The notes below the pieces were generated by a model. It had not been told where the DNA came from. It did no database searches and was given only the letters and a program-made list of their open reading frames with translations. The position numbers and the translations under genes are program-made. Positions 1-9,176 of a stretch of DNA of 64,000 nucleotides are shown here, piece after piece; the stretch's first letter is position 1; every line of letters starts with the position of its first letter. Source of the stretch: Pseudohongiella nitratireducens. GTDB lineage: Bacteria; Pseudomonadota; Gammaproteobacteria; Pseudomonadales; Pseudohongiellaceae. Location: NCBI RefSeq assembly GCF_001642735.1, contig NZ_LWHM01000034.1:254027-318026 (forward strand), read 5' to 3'.

Positions 1-706
<706 letters not shown>

Positions 707-785
707 TTAGATGGTGTAAAAGGTCACCTTCGCCCTGCTCGTGCACCTATTGCATCTTGCCCGCTAAATTTTGGTGTTCACAATG

Positions 786-817
786 TAAAAAGCCCCGTCT
801 AGTGACAGGGCTTTTTG
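786..817 (-). terminator. Terminator between rpmA and obgE
   Basis: Inverted repeat AAAAAGCCC (787-795) with GGGCTTTTT (808-816) around a 12-nt loop. There is a T run on both strands, so it could work in either direction. It lies 54 bp past the rpmA stop and would attenuate read-through into obgE. Confidence 0.8.
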
Positions 818-870
818 GGGTGACGCATTGTCACTTCAATCTGTAGGCGGTAACAGCACCGCCCCGTATG

Positions 871-1128
871 TCAGGCTGTTACAATGCTGACAAACTTGCG
901 ATTTTTCGGGCCTTTGATCTCGAACTGCACTTTGCCTTCCGCTGTTGCAAACAAAGTGTGATCCTTGCCAATACCGACATTTTTGCCAGCATGGAATCGC
1001 GTGCCGCGCTGACGAACGATAATGTTGCCAGCCAGAACCTGTTCGCCGCCATATTTCTTGACACCCAGACGTTTGGATATCGAATCGCGGCCGTTACTGG
1101 TGCTACCACCTGCCTTTTTATGTGCCAT
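871..1128 (-). CDS. rpmA: 50S ribosomal protein L27
   Basis: Bacterial L27, a basic protein of the large subunit whose N-terminal tail reaches the peptidyl transferase centre. The 85-residue length is standard. It begins [16 protein letters not shown], the highly conserved L27 N-terminus, and contains the [20 protein letters not shown] block. It follows rplU by 19 bp on the same strand, so the two ribosomal genes form one transcription unit. A terminator-like hairpin follows before obgE. Confidence 0.98.
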   Translation of the reverse strand: MAHKKAGGSTSNGRDSISKRLGVKKYGGEQVLAGNIIVRQRGTRFHAGKNVGIGKDHTLFATAEGKVQFEIKGPKNRKFVSIVTA

Positions 1129-1147
1129 GATTTACTCCTGAGGCGAC

Positions 1148-1459
1148 TTAGCCCTTGATACCTGTGATGCGTACTTCAGTGAACCACTGACGGTGGCCTT
1201 GACGCTTGCGAAAGTGCTTACGACGGTTGAACTTGATGATAGTGACCTTCGGAGCACGACCTTGTGAGACAACTTCAGCTGTAACTGAACCGCCTTCAAC
1301 ATAAGGTGCGCCGATCTTAACTGATTCGCCTTCTCCGACCATCAGCACTTTATCAAAGTTGATCTGCTCGCCAGTCGGAACTTCGATTTTTTCCAACTTG
1401 AGCACTTCACCTTCAACGACTCGGTGCTGTTTGCCACCACTTTCAATAACCGCGTACAT
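1148..1459 (-). CDS. rplU: 50S ribosomal protein L21
   Basis: Bacterial L21, a 23S rRNA-binding protein of the large subunit. It has the usual length (103 residues) and the diagnostic start [14 protein letters not shown], with [16 protein letters not shown] near the C-terminus. It is the first gene of the rplU-rpmA unit. A sigma70-like promoter lies about 75 bp upstream. It is divergent from ispB, the classical arrangement in Gammaproteobacteria. Confidence 0.98.
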   Translation of the reverse strand: MYAVIESGGKQHRVVEGEVLKLEKIEVPTGEQINFDKVLMVGEGESVKIGAPYVEGGSVTAEVVSQGRAPKVTIIKFNRRKHFRKRQGHRQWFTEVRITGIKG

Positions 1460-1800
1460 AATGTGAAACTCCAGAATCTTGGGAATGCATGGCCGGGCGA
1501 TGCCCGCTGCCGGATGCTTTCGAGGGGGCGTATTCTACGAAAACCAGCCCGCGCAAGCAAGTATTTAACTACATTTATTTTTTATTGCTGCAAAGCCCTT
1601 CATTATACACTGAAATATGAACTCTCCACTGCATTTTGCCCAATCATGACGAGAAAGGTCGCCGGGGGCTTTTTTGGGGCTGTCTTCGGGGAAAACATCT
1701 TGACAGCCATGGGCTGGCTTCATAGCATTGCCAGCGCTTAAGCAAAGCAAGTTACCATCTACTTAAGTCACTGTCACTTCAGCACCGGAATAATCAGGGA
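1460..1800. other. rplU/ispB divergent intergenic region
   Basis: This 341-bp stretch has no gene with a convincing product; the short frames in it show no family features. It carries the rplU promoter on the minus strand (separate entry) and must hold the ispB promoter on the plus strand, for which I see no clear -35/-10 pair. Confidence 0.6.
1532..1560 (-). promoter_or_regulatory. sigma70-type promoter of rplU-rpmA
   Basis: Read on the minus strand, TTGCTT (1555-1560) and TAGAAT (1532-1537) are separated by exactly 17 bases. This is close to the sigma70 consensus and lies about 75 bp upstream of the rplU start codon. The call is from motif matching only. Confidence 0.65.
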
Positions 1801-2775
1801 ATGCCCAGTAATATAAGAGACGTTGTCGCCGAAGAGTTTTCATCTGTCAATGACTTCATCGTCGAACAGTTACATTCCAATGTCGAGTTGGTTGAGAACA
1901 TTGGGCACTACATCATCAATGCCGGCGGCAAACGCATGCGCCCGTTGCTGGTGCTACTGAGCGCCCGCGCCTGTTTCCCTGATTCATCCACGCCGACAAA
2001 CGCCATCAAACTGGCGGCTGTGATCGAATTTATTCATACAGCAACCCTGCTTCACGATGATGTCGTGGACATGTCAGCCATGCGCCGTGGCCGCCCTACA
2101 GCAAACGAACAGTGGAACAACCCCTCAAGCGTCCTGGTGGGCGATTTCATGTATTCACGAGCCTTTCAGGTGCTGGTAGGGCTGAATAGCATGGAAATCA
2201 TGAAAGTAATTGCCGATACCACCAACACCATCGCAGAAGGTGAAGTCCTGCAGTTGCTGAACAAACACCGCACTGATATCACTGAAGCCGAATACCAGCG
2301 CGTCATTGAAGATAAAACGGCCGTACTGTTTGCCGCGGCCTCTGAATGCGGCGCCATTGTTGCCGGTTGCCCCCAGGAACAGCGAGAGGCGTTGCGCCTG
2401 GCCGGTCTTCATCTGGGCATGGCATTTCAACTGGTGGACGACGCACTGGATTATGACGGCGATGCCGAAGCACTCGGCAAGAATGTGGGTGATGACCTGG
2501 CTGAAGGCAAGCCCACCCTCCCCCTCATTCATGCCATGGCAAACTGCAACGAGGAAGAAGCAGAACTGATTCGGCAATGTGTCAGCAAAGGCGGTTCTGA
2601 ACATCTGCAAGAAGTGATCAGGATCATCAAAGACAGCGGTGCACTCGCTTACACACGGCAGCGCGCACATGCTGAAGCGGAAGCTGCCCGACGGCAACTC
2701 AGCACCCTGGCTGACTCAACCTATCGCCAGGCCCTGTATGATATGTGTGAACTGGCTGTGGCGAGAATCAGCTAA
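1801..2775 (+). CDS. ispB: Octaprenyl diphosphate synthase (trans-polyprenyl synthase)
   Basis: Cytosolic enzyme that condenses isopentenyl diphosphate onto farnesyl diphosphate to make the octaprenyl (or similar) side chain of ubiquinone. The 324-residue length fits. It shows the first aspartate-rich motif DDVVD at residues 86-90 in LLHDDVVDMSAMRRGRPTAN, the GGKRMRP allyl-substrate motif at 42-48, and the second motif DDALD at 212-216. Position next to rplU on the opposite strand is the standard ispB location. The chain length made cannot be read reliably from sequence. UbiC, another ubiquinone gene, lies at 26.9 kb. Confidence 0.95.
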   Translation: MPSNIRDVVAEEFSSVNDFIVEQLHSNVELVENIGHYIINAGGKRMRPLLVLLSARACFPDSSTPTNAIKLAAVIEFIHTATLLHDDVVDMSAMRRGRPTANEQWNNPSSVLVGDFMYSRAFQVLVGLNSMEIMKVIADTTNTIAEGEVLQLLNKHRTDITEAEYQRVIEDKTAVLFAAASECGAIVAGCPQEQREALRLAGLHLGMAFQLVDDALDYDGDAEALGKNVGDDLAEGKPTLPLIHAMANCNEEEAELIRQCVSKGGSEHLQEVIRIIKDSGALAYTRQRAHAEAEAARRQLSTLADSTYRQALYDMCELAVARIS

Positions 2776-2909
2776 GCAACGTTATCAACCCAGCACTCGT
2801 CGACAAGCTATAGTTTTTATACCCTGGCTGTGTTAAACACAGTCTAGCAACCTCAATCACAGGCAAATCCAAGCCCTGCGATAACAATAACAGACCAATG
2901 AGGCAAGGG

Positions 2910-4769
2910 ATGAAACAAGCACTGCTTGATACACTGGACGATATCAAGAACTTTGAACAACTTCCGCAGGCTGAACGATTTCCGCTGCAAAACACACTGG
3001 AAGTCGTCGAGAACAACGCCACACGCTTTGGCGACGATCCTGCACTTGAATTTCTGTTAACCGGTCAGCGCAATGAAACCCCGGTAACAATCAGCTTCAA
3101 TGAACTCGCCAACAAAACCCGACAAACAGCCAATCTGCTGGCGTCTCTGGAGCTTGCAGAAAACGAAGCCGTCTCTATCATTCTGCCGACACTGCCTCAG
3201 TCGCACCCGCTCATCTTAGGAGCACAGTGTGCCGCGATTGCCAATCCGGTCAACCCCTTACTGGAAAGTGAACACCTGGCCGAAATCATGACTGCCGCCA
3301 ACGCACGTATCATTGCCTGCCTGGCACCGTCCAAACACAGTAACCTATGGCAAAAAATGCTGGCGGTACTGCCAATGCTGCCCAGAATTCACACGGTACT
3401 TATGGTGCATGTGCCAGGTTTAACTGATCCTGACGCAATCACTCAATTGCCTGATACCGTCAAGGTACTGGATTATAATCTCGCTGTCTCCCGCCAACCT
3501 TCAAAGCAACTGATAAGAAACAGACAGATCAAGCCTGACACCCTGGCTGCGTTTTTCCATACCGGCGGTACAACCGGTCGTCCTAAGATTGCGCAGCTGA
3601 CCCATGGCAACATGGCATTTCTCGGCCAACTGGCTGCATCAATCAATCAGCACCTTGGTCGTCAAACTGTGCTTTGTGGATTACCACTATTCCACATATT
3701 TGGCGTTATCATTCTTGGCATCGGTGCGTTTTCTGCCGGCAATCGCGTAGTGCTGTTGACACCCAGCGGATTTCGCAACCCCGAGGCCATTAAAAACTTC
3801 TGGCACCATGTCGCTCGCTTTAAGGTAAACACTGTTTCGCTGGTGCCGACGGTATTGAGCGCATTAACACAGATCCCTGTGGGTGATGAAGATATCAGCC
3901 CATTGCAGCGACTGAGTTCTGGCGCTGCACCACTTTCGCAAAGCCTGGCCAAACGCGTCTCTGACGAACTGGGTGTCGCCGTAACTAATGGCTACGGGAT
4001 GACAGAGACAACATCACTGATCAGCCGTGCACCGGATAACCAGCCCCCTGGCAGCTCCGGCCTGAGACTTCCGTATTCTCAAATAAGGATTGCTCATCTT
4101 GATGGTGACCGGGTGACACATGAGTGCGCACCCGAGCAAACTGGCGTCGTACTGGTCAAAGGACCACAGGTTTTTGCCGGGTATCGTGAAGCATCAGATA
4201 ACAATGGCGCTTGGATTGAAGGCGACTGGTTTAACACGGGTGATCTGGGCTACCTTGAGGAAGATGGTTACCTTTACCTGACGGGCAGAGCCAAGGACCT
4301 GATTATACGTGGCGGCCACAATATTGACCCGGAAACCATCGAAGAGCCCCTGAATCGGCACCCGTCGGTGATGAGCTGTGTCGCCATCGGAATGCCAGAC
4401 CCATACGCTGGCGAATTACCCATGGCTTTTGTCAAGTTAACTCCCGGCACCGAAGCCACTGCCGACGAACTCCTGCAGTATGCGCAGCAGGAAATCCAGG
4501 AACGCGCCGCCGTCCCCAAACGCATCATCTTTGTAGACGAAATCCCCACTACAGCGGTCGGCAAAATTTTCCGACCTGCCCTGCGCCAGCAGATCACACA
4601 GCAAGTGGTTCAGGAAGCGTTACTGACAAAAGATATAGTGGCAGGCGTTATAGCCAAGCTGGACAGCAAGAAAGGCATGACAATCAGCGTTACGCTCAAT
4701 GATCCTGAGCAACAGGGTCTGGCAGAATCAGCCCTGGAAGGTTACCCTGGCCAGATTGATTTTAGATAG
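2910..4769 (+). CDS. Long-chain-type acyl-CoA synthetase (AMP-binding family)
   Basis: ANL-superfamily adenylating enzyme expected to activate a carboxylic acid to acyl-AMP and then acyl-CoA. Motifs in order: the P-loop-like HTGGTTGRPK near residue 215, NGYGMTETT near 360, GDLGYLEEDGYLYLTGRAKD near 445, and the C-terminal catalytic lysine region TTAVGKIFRP near 550. The length (619 residues) fits a full two-domain enzyme; the last ~50 residues after the catalytic lysine are an extension. An ATG at 2898 is in frame, but the ATG at 2910 has GAGG six bases upstream and is preferred. Substrate is unknown; the fatty-acid catabolism genes nearby suggest a fatty or related acid. Confidence 0.85.
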   Translation: MKQALLDTLDDIKNFEQLPQAERFPLQNTLEVVENNATRFGDDPALEFLLTGQRNETPVTISFNELANKTRQTANLLASLELAENEAVSIILPTLPQSHPLILGAQCAAIANPVNPLLESEHLAEIMTAANARIIACLAPSKHSNLWQKMLAVLPMLPRIHTVLMVHVPGLTDPDAITQLPDTVKVLDYNLAVSRQPSKQLIRNRQIKPDTLAAFFHTGGTTGRPKIAQLTHGNMAFLGQLAASINQHLGRQTVLCGLPLFHIFGVIILGIGAFSAGNRVVLLTPSGFRNPEAIKNFWHHVARFKVNTVSLVPTVLSALTQIPVGDEDISPLQRLSSGAAPLSQSLAKRVSDELGVAVTNGYGMTETTSLISRAPDNQPPGSSGLRLPYSQIRIAHLDGDRVTHECAPEQTGVVLVKGPQVFAGYREASDNNGAWIEGDWFNTGDLGYLEEDGYLYLTGRAKDLIIRGGHNIDPETIEEPLNRHPSVMSCVAIGMPDPYAGELPMAFVKLTPGTEATADELLQYAQQEIQERAAVPKRIIFVDEIPTTAVGKIFRPALRQQITQQVVQEALLTKDIVAGVIAKLDSKKGMTISVTLNDPEQQGLAESALEGYPGQIDFR

Positions 4770-4810
4770 TACAGGCCGGCTTTTCCCACGACCGGTTATC
4801 AGACTCTCGC

Positions 4811-6001
4811 TCAGTCATTAAATTCGACCCGGATACCAGCACTCGTCGAACGCAGGATGGAACGGTTATCGATCCGCCTAAGGCGACTCTGGCTGGAACG
4901 GTAACGCTGATCTCCGAGCGTACGCAAAGCCTGTCCCATCAATAGCAGCTCCTCACCGCGTTCTTCATCCCCCATTTCCTGGTGCGTCAATCCTAGCGCC
5001 AGATAAAAGTCAGGCTCCAGGTCATTACGACGAATGGCTCGTTCAAAATGTCGTTGCGCATCAGCAAACTCACCATCCTCAAACGCTGAGTTACCCAGCA
5101 TATAATGGTAATACGGATTGCGACGCTTATAGGCCTCGACAGCCCCGGCATACCTTAATGCCAACTGTTCCTCACCTTTACCATCATACAGCCGGGCAAG
5201 ATTGCTGATTGCACTGGCATTGTTACGGTTTAGCCAAAAAGCTTTCTGGTAGCTGTATTCAGCCAGGTCAACCTGGTCTAACCGCCCCAGGATGCTACCA
5301 AGATTGTTCCAGGCAATATCCAGCTCAGGATCCAGATACAGTGCATGCTGAACAGTGTCCCGCGCCTTAACCACATCACCTTCAATCAGGTGCTCGACAG
5401 CCAGGTTATTGAAATAAAGTGCCTCTGCTTCCTGGTCACTAATCGTTTTGGCAGAGGCCTGCTGAAGTTGCACCTCCGGTGTAAAATCGACCACATATTG
5501 GCTATTCGGACTTAACCTGCCCAGGGCGTTGATATGCTCACTGACGACTAACAACTCACCGCGCCGATTCCAGGTAGGGCGAACTTTGGCTGTCTGGTAA
5601 TTAACTTCCAACCCCAGGTGTCGGGCCAGTGCAATATAAAGATTAACCAGGGAAAGGCAGTTGGCCCGTCGTCCGGCAAAAACTTCAGCAGCTGAAAAAT
5701 TCGCAGCATCATCATAAACGATACCAAGATATTCCTCGGAAAAAAGCAGTGACTGCAATTGCACAACCAGCTCCCATCCATCCAGATCGGAGGGAACGTG
5801 CTTTTCCAGGTAAGCGACCATCTCTGGTGTCATTTCTAGCAATTCAGCTGCCAGCACTTCGGATCTACTTCTTGGCAGCAACTGATTTTCGATCTCCGGA
5901 TCAGGGCGAAACCCGGTATTAATAGAGATCAAACGACAGGCACTCAGCGCTCCTGTCAGCAATATGATTATTAGAAATTGTAGCCGGTGACGCACTAGCA
6001 A
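4811..6001 (-). CDS. Lipoprotein with transglutaminase-like region and TPR repeats
   Basis: Predicted lipoprotein. The N-terminus MLVRHRLQFLIIILLTG-ALSAC gives a hydrophobic signal ending in a lipobox with Cys22. Residues about 85-160 contain NCLSLVNLYIALARHLGLE, typical of a transglutaminase-like (bacterial cysteine-protease-like) fold. About 205-365 is a run of tetratricopeptide units (AWNNLGSILGRL, SNLARLYDGKGE, YYHYMLGNSAFEDGEF, FYLALGLTHQEMGD). The start is TTG at 6001 with GGGGAG seven bases upstream; a GTG at 5995 is an alternative. Role unknown; likely an envelope scaffold or processing protein. It ends about 40 bp from the convergent acyl-CoA synthetase. Confidence 0.8.
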   Translation of the reverse strand: MLVRHRLQFLIIILLTGALSACRLISINTGFRPDPEIENQLLPRSRSEVLAAELLEMTPEMVAYLEKHVPSDLDGWELVVQLQSLLFSEEYLGIVYDDAANFSAAEVFAGRRANCLSLVNLYIALARHLGLEVNYQTAKVRPTWNRRGELLVVSEHINALGRLSPNSQYVVDFTPEVQLQQASAKTISDQEAEALYFNNLAVEHLIEGDVVKARDTVQHALYLDPELDIAWNNLGSILGRLDQVDLAEYSYQKAFWLNRNNASAISNLARLYDGKGEEQLALRYAGAVEAYKRRNPYYHYMLGNSAFEDGEFADAQRHFERAIRRNDLEPDFYLALGLTHQEMGDEERGEELLLMGQALRTLGDQRYRSSQSRLRRIDNRSILRSTSAGIRVEFND

Positions 6002-6188
6002 TATCGCTCTCCCCCTGAAGCAGGCACTGCCCCCAGAAAGCCCTCTTTTCCCACTACTGTACTATAACTCAGACCGTAGCGTTCCAAAAAACATTGCAGG
6101 TTTAACAGAAATTTTGAACGTTAAAGTGAAAAGCGATTAATGACACGCAGGCAGGTATTGATCCGGGAACAGACCAGGAAAGAGATAT

Positions 6189-6216
6189 GGCTGCAGCCCC
6201 GTTATGGACTGCAGCC
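6189..6216 (-). terminator. Weak hairpin after the ETF-QO gene
   Basis: Perfect 8-bp inverted repeat GGCTGCAG/CTGCAGCC with a 12-nt loop, 14 bp beyond the stop codon of the ETF-QO gene. No T tract follows on the minus strand, so termination here is uncertain. Confidence 0.35.
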
Positions 6217-6229
6217 TGGAGTAGTAACA

Positions 6230-7894
6230 TCACATACCGGGGTAATTCGGACCACCAGCACCTTCAGGAACAACCCAGCGGATATTTTGAGCCGGGTCTT
6301 TAATGTCGCAGGTTTTACAATGCACACAGTTTTGCGCATTGATCTGGAAGCGTTTACCGTCTTCCCCTTCATCCAGCACTTCGTATACACCAGCCGGGCA
6401 ATAACGCTGTGCCGGCTCATCATAGATTGGCAGATTATGCTCAATCGGTATGCTGGCGTCCTTCAATTGCAGGTGACAAGGCTGGTCTTCTTCATGATTG
6501 GTGTTAGACAGAAACACGGAAGACAACTTATCAAATGTAATTTCACCATCCGGTTTCGGATAGTCAATTTTGCGCGCCTGACTGGCCGGCTTCAGTTGTG
6601 CGTGATCCGGCGTTTTATCATGGAAGGTCAACGGGAAGTGACCGCCGAAAATATTATGTTCAATAAAAGTCAGGCTACTGCCTCCCCAGAATCCGAACTT
6701 ATGGAAACCGGCACTGAAATTACGTGTTTTGTGTAATTCAGTATACAGACCTGATTTGCGAATCATCTCACCATAAACTGTCAGATCCTGACCACTTTCC
6801 ACGTCGTCCTGAGTCAGTTTGGTCATCATGGCTTCGGCAGCCAGCATGCCCGACCTCATCGCCGTGTGGTTACCTTTTATCTTGGCCGCATTCAACGTGC
6901 CCGCATCACATCCAATCAGCAAGCCGCCCGGGAAGCTCATTTTTGGCAAGGAGTTCAGCCCGCCCTTGTTGAGCGCTCTGGCGCCATAACTGATGCGTTT
7001 ACCGCCCTTGATATACTGTTTGATAACAGGGTGCTGTTTAAACTTCTGGAACTCATCATAAGGGCTGAGGTAAGGGTTGGTATAACCCAGATCAACAATC
7101 AGTCCCAGGGAAATCTGGTTGTTTTCAGCGTGATAAAGAAAACCACCACTGGAGCCAGCATAACTGTCACCTGTGGTCGGATAACCTGCCGTGTGTACGA
7201 CCAGCCCTTCTTTATGCAGCTCATCAGGAACTTCCCAGACTTCTTTCAGGCCAATCCCGTAATGCTGCGGATCGCTGTCTTTGTCCAGTTCAAAGCGTTC
7301 AATGATCTCTTTGCCCAGGTGTCCACGGCACCCCTCGGCCAGAATGGTGTACTTGGCATGGAATTCAAAACCGGGTTCGAAGGCGTCTTTTTTCTCACCT
7401 TTGGCGTTAACCCCCATGTCACCTGTGGCGACGCCCTTAACGCTGCCATTCTCATGGTAAAGCACCTCTGCCGCTGCAAAACCAGGGAATATTTCTGCTC
7501 CCAGTTCAGTAGCCTGTTCTGCCAGCCAGCCACACAGATTACCAAGGGAGATAATGTAGTTGCCATGATTGCGCATCGGTTTCGGCACCAGCAAGTCAGG
7601 GAAACGAATCGCCTTTTCCGGGCCAGGAAGGTAGTAAACATCATCGCTTTCAACAGCGGTTTTTACCGGCGCACCTTTCTCTTTCCAGTCAGGAAACAGT
7701 TCATCCAGAGCCGTTGTCTCCAAAACAGCACCTGACAAAATGTGCGCACCGACCTCAGCACCTTTTTCCAGGACACAAACAGAAAGCTCTTTCTCAGCCT
7801 CCCGGGCCAGTTGCAGCAGGCGACATGCTGTCGACAACCCCGCAGGACCGGCGCCCACGATAACGACATCGACTTCCATTGATTCTCTTTGCAT
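6230..7894 (-). CDS. Electron transfer flavoprotein-ubiquinone oxidoreductase
   Basis: Inner-membrane-associated FAD/4Fe-4S enzyme that passes electrons from reduced ETF (fed by acyl-CoA dehydrogenases) to ubiquinone. The N-terminus has the FAD dinucleotide fold DVVIVGAGPAGLSTACRL. The C-terminus has the iron-sulfur cysteines (CPAGVYE and CVHCKTCDIKDPAQNI) and ends GGPNYPGM, typical of ETF-QO. An in-frame TTG lies at 7912, but the ATG at 7894 gives MQRESMEVDVVIVGAG, the usual start for the family, and 554 residues, the usual length. No etfA/etfB genes are in the window. It connects functionally with the acyl-CoA dehydrogenase at 18.4 kb. Confidence 0.95.
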   Translation of the reverse strand: MQRESMEVDVVIVGAGPAGLSTACRLLQLAREAEKELSVCVLEKGAEVGAHILSGAVLETTALDELFPDWKEKGAPVKTAVESDDVYYLPGPEKAIRFPDLLVPKPMRNHGNYIISLGNLCGWLAEQATELGAEIFPGFAAAEVLYHENGSVKGVATGDMGVNAKGEKKDAFEPGFEFHAKYTILAEGCRGHLGKEIIERFELDKDSDPQHYGIGLKEVWEVPDELHKEGLVVHTAGYPTTGDSYAGSSGGFLYHAENNQISLGLIVDLGYTNPYLSPYDEFQKFKQHPVIKQYIKGGKRISYGARALNKGGLNSLPKMSFPGGLLIGCDAGTLNAAKIKGNHTAMRSGMLAAEAMMTKLTQDDVESGQDLTVYGEMIRKSGLYTELHKTRNFSAGFHKFGFWGGSSLTFIEHNIFGGHFPLTFHDKTPDHAQLKPASQARKIDYPKPDGEITFDKLSSVFLSNTNHEEDQPCHLQLKDASIPIEHNLPIYDEPAQRYCPAGVYEVLDEGEDGKRFQINAQNCVHCKTCDIKDPAQNIRWVVPEGAGGPNYPGM

Positions 7895-8043
7895 AAAGCA
7901 GTGTTCCCCCAAACGGTATCAGGCCAGGAATGCATTCCCGGCTTACTTTGCCTGAATTTCAGCACGAGTCGTCTAATCGTGTGCTGTTATCCATTCCTTG
8001 TGCAAACTCTGTAAAACAGGCCTTCCTAAGCTGGCTATTATCC

Positions 8044-8964
8044 TCAATTCAGCCCGAAATCGCAAAGCGATACCTGCAATGCCGAACGAACGTCCGGATA
8101 ATTATAAACAAAAGACTCTGCCTGTAGTCGTGCTGGTTTGACATGCTGACCCTGCAGCAGCAGGCGGTCACCCATTTCGCCAAACATGGCTCTCACCCAG
8201 GAGGCTCTGAGATTCATCAGCGCGGGGCGACGCAGCAGCGATGCCAGTGTCGCTGAGAAGGTTGCCTGAGTAACCGGCTCAGGTGCAACGGCATTATAGA
8301 CACCCTGACTTGACGGTGAATTCAGCAGATGTTGAAACACGGCCAGCAGATCCTGAAGCTGGATCCAGGACATCATTTGTCGACCACTACCAATCCGACC
8401 TCCCAGCCACATCCTGTACATCGGTAATAATTGCGCCAGCATCCCGCCATTACCCAGCACAATACCGGTGCGGACCAGGCATACGCGGATACCGTGAACC
8501 TCCGCTTTTCTGGCTTCAGCTTCCCAGCGGCGACAGAGGTCATGAGTATACTCTGGCTGCCCGCTGTCAGCCTCCGTCAGTGGGGACTCTGCACCAGGTA
8601 ACTGAGTGCCATAGTAGCCAATAGCAGAGCTGTTGAGCCATACGGCGGGCCGGTGTTCCAGGCGCGCAACCAGTTGCACCAGGTCACGTGTCGGCTGAAT
8701 CCGGCTCTCCAGCAGAACCTGTTTGCGTTGACGCGTCCAGCGCTCATTAGCGATCCCCTCTCCAGCCAGGTTGATAATCGCGTCAATACGAGCGGTGTTG
8801 GATATTTCATCCAGGTGTCTGACCAGATCCGGCTCTGGTCCCAGCTTGAGCCTGGCTGCCGCATAATCACGTACATACAAGGTTAGCCGGTGTCCCTGGT
8901 TCAAAAACAGACGAACCAAAGCACTACCGATAAACCCTGTGCCACCTGTAATCAGAATATGCAA
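8044..8964 (-). CDS. TIGR01777-family epimerase (YfcH-like SDR)
   Basis: Extended short-chain dehydrogenase/epimerase-fold protein of the YfcH/TIGR01777 family; substrate unknown. It begins MHILITGGTGFIGSALVRLF, the NAD(P)-binding Rossmann motif, and continues with INLAGEGIANERWT and WLNSSAIGYYG, both diagnostic of the family. The C-terminal ~60 residues match the DUF1731-type tail. The start codon is TTG at 8964, with AGAGGG eight bases upstream; no in-frame ATG lies near enough to keep the Rossmann motif. Single gene, same strand as ETF-QO, 149 bp upstream of it. Confidence 0.88.
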   Translation of the reverse strand: MHILITGGTGFIGSALVRLFLNQGHRLTLYVRDYAAARLKLGPEPDLVRHLDEISNTARIDAIINLAGEGIANERWTRQRKQVLLESRIQPTRDLVQLVARLEHRPAVWLNSSAIGYYGTQLPGAESPLTEADSGQPEYTHDLCRRWEAEARKAEVHGIRVCLVRTGIVLGNGGMLAQLLPMYRMWLGGRIGSGRQMMSWIQLQDLLAVFQHLLNSPSSQGVYNAVAPEPVTQATFSATLASLLRRPALMNLRASWVRAMFGEMGDRLLLQGQHVKPARLQAESFVYNYPDVRSALQVSLCDFGLN

Positions 8965-9176
8965 TTTTTTGGCCCTCTAATGACATGCTATTGTCAGATT
9001 TCTACGTTAAAAATGGCACGCTGTCTCTAGATTCTCACAAATTGTAACAATAGTCGGATGCAGATTTTTGATATACTTAGTAAAAATCTTAGACCAACCC
9101 CACCCAGCCATCAGTAGCAAGGTTCTTCACAAAAGAGCTTCCGCTCGACTTTTGCCTGGGGTTAACCGGAGAAACC

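Noticed and set aside
6866..7735. 289-residue plus-strand frame inside the ETF-QO gene
   Set aside because: Antisense shadow of the ETF-QO reading frame; no motif or ribosome-binding site.
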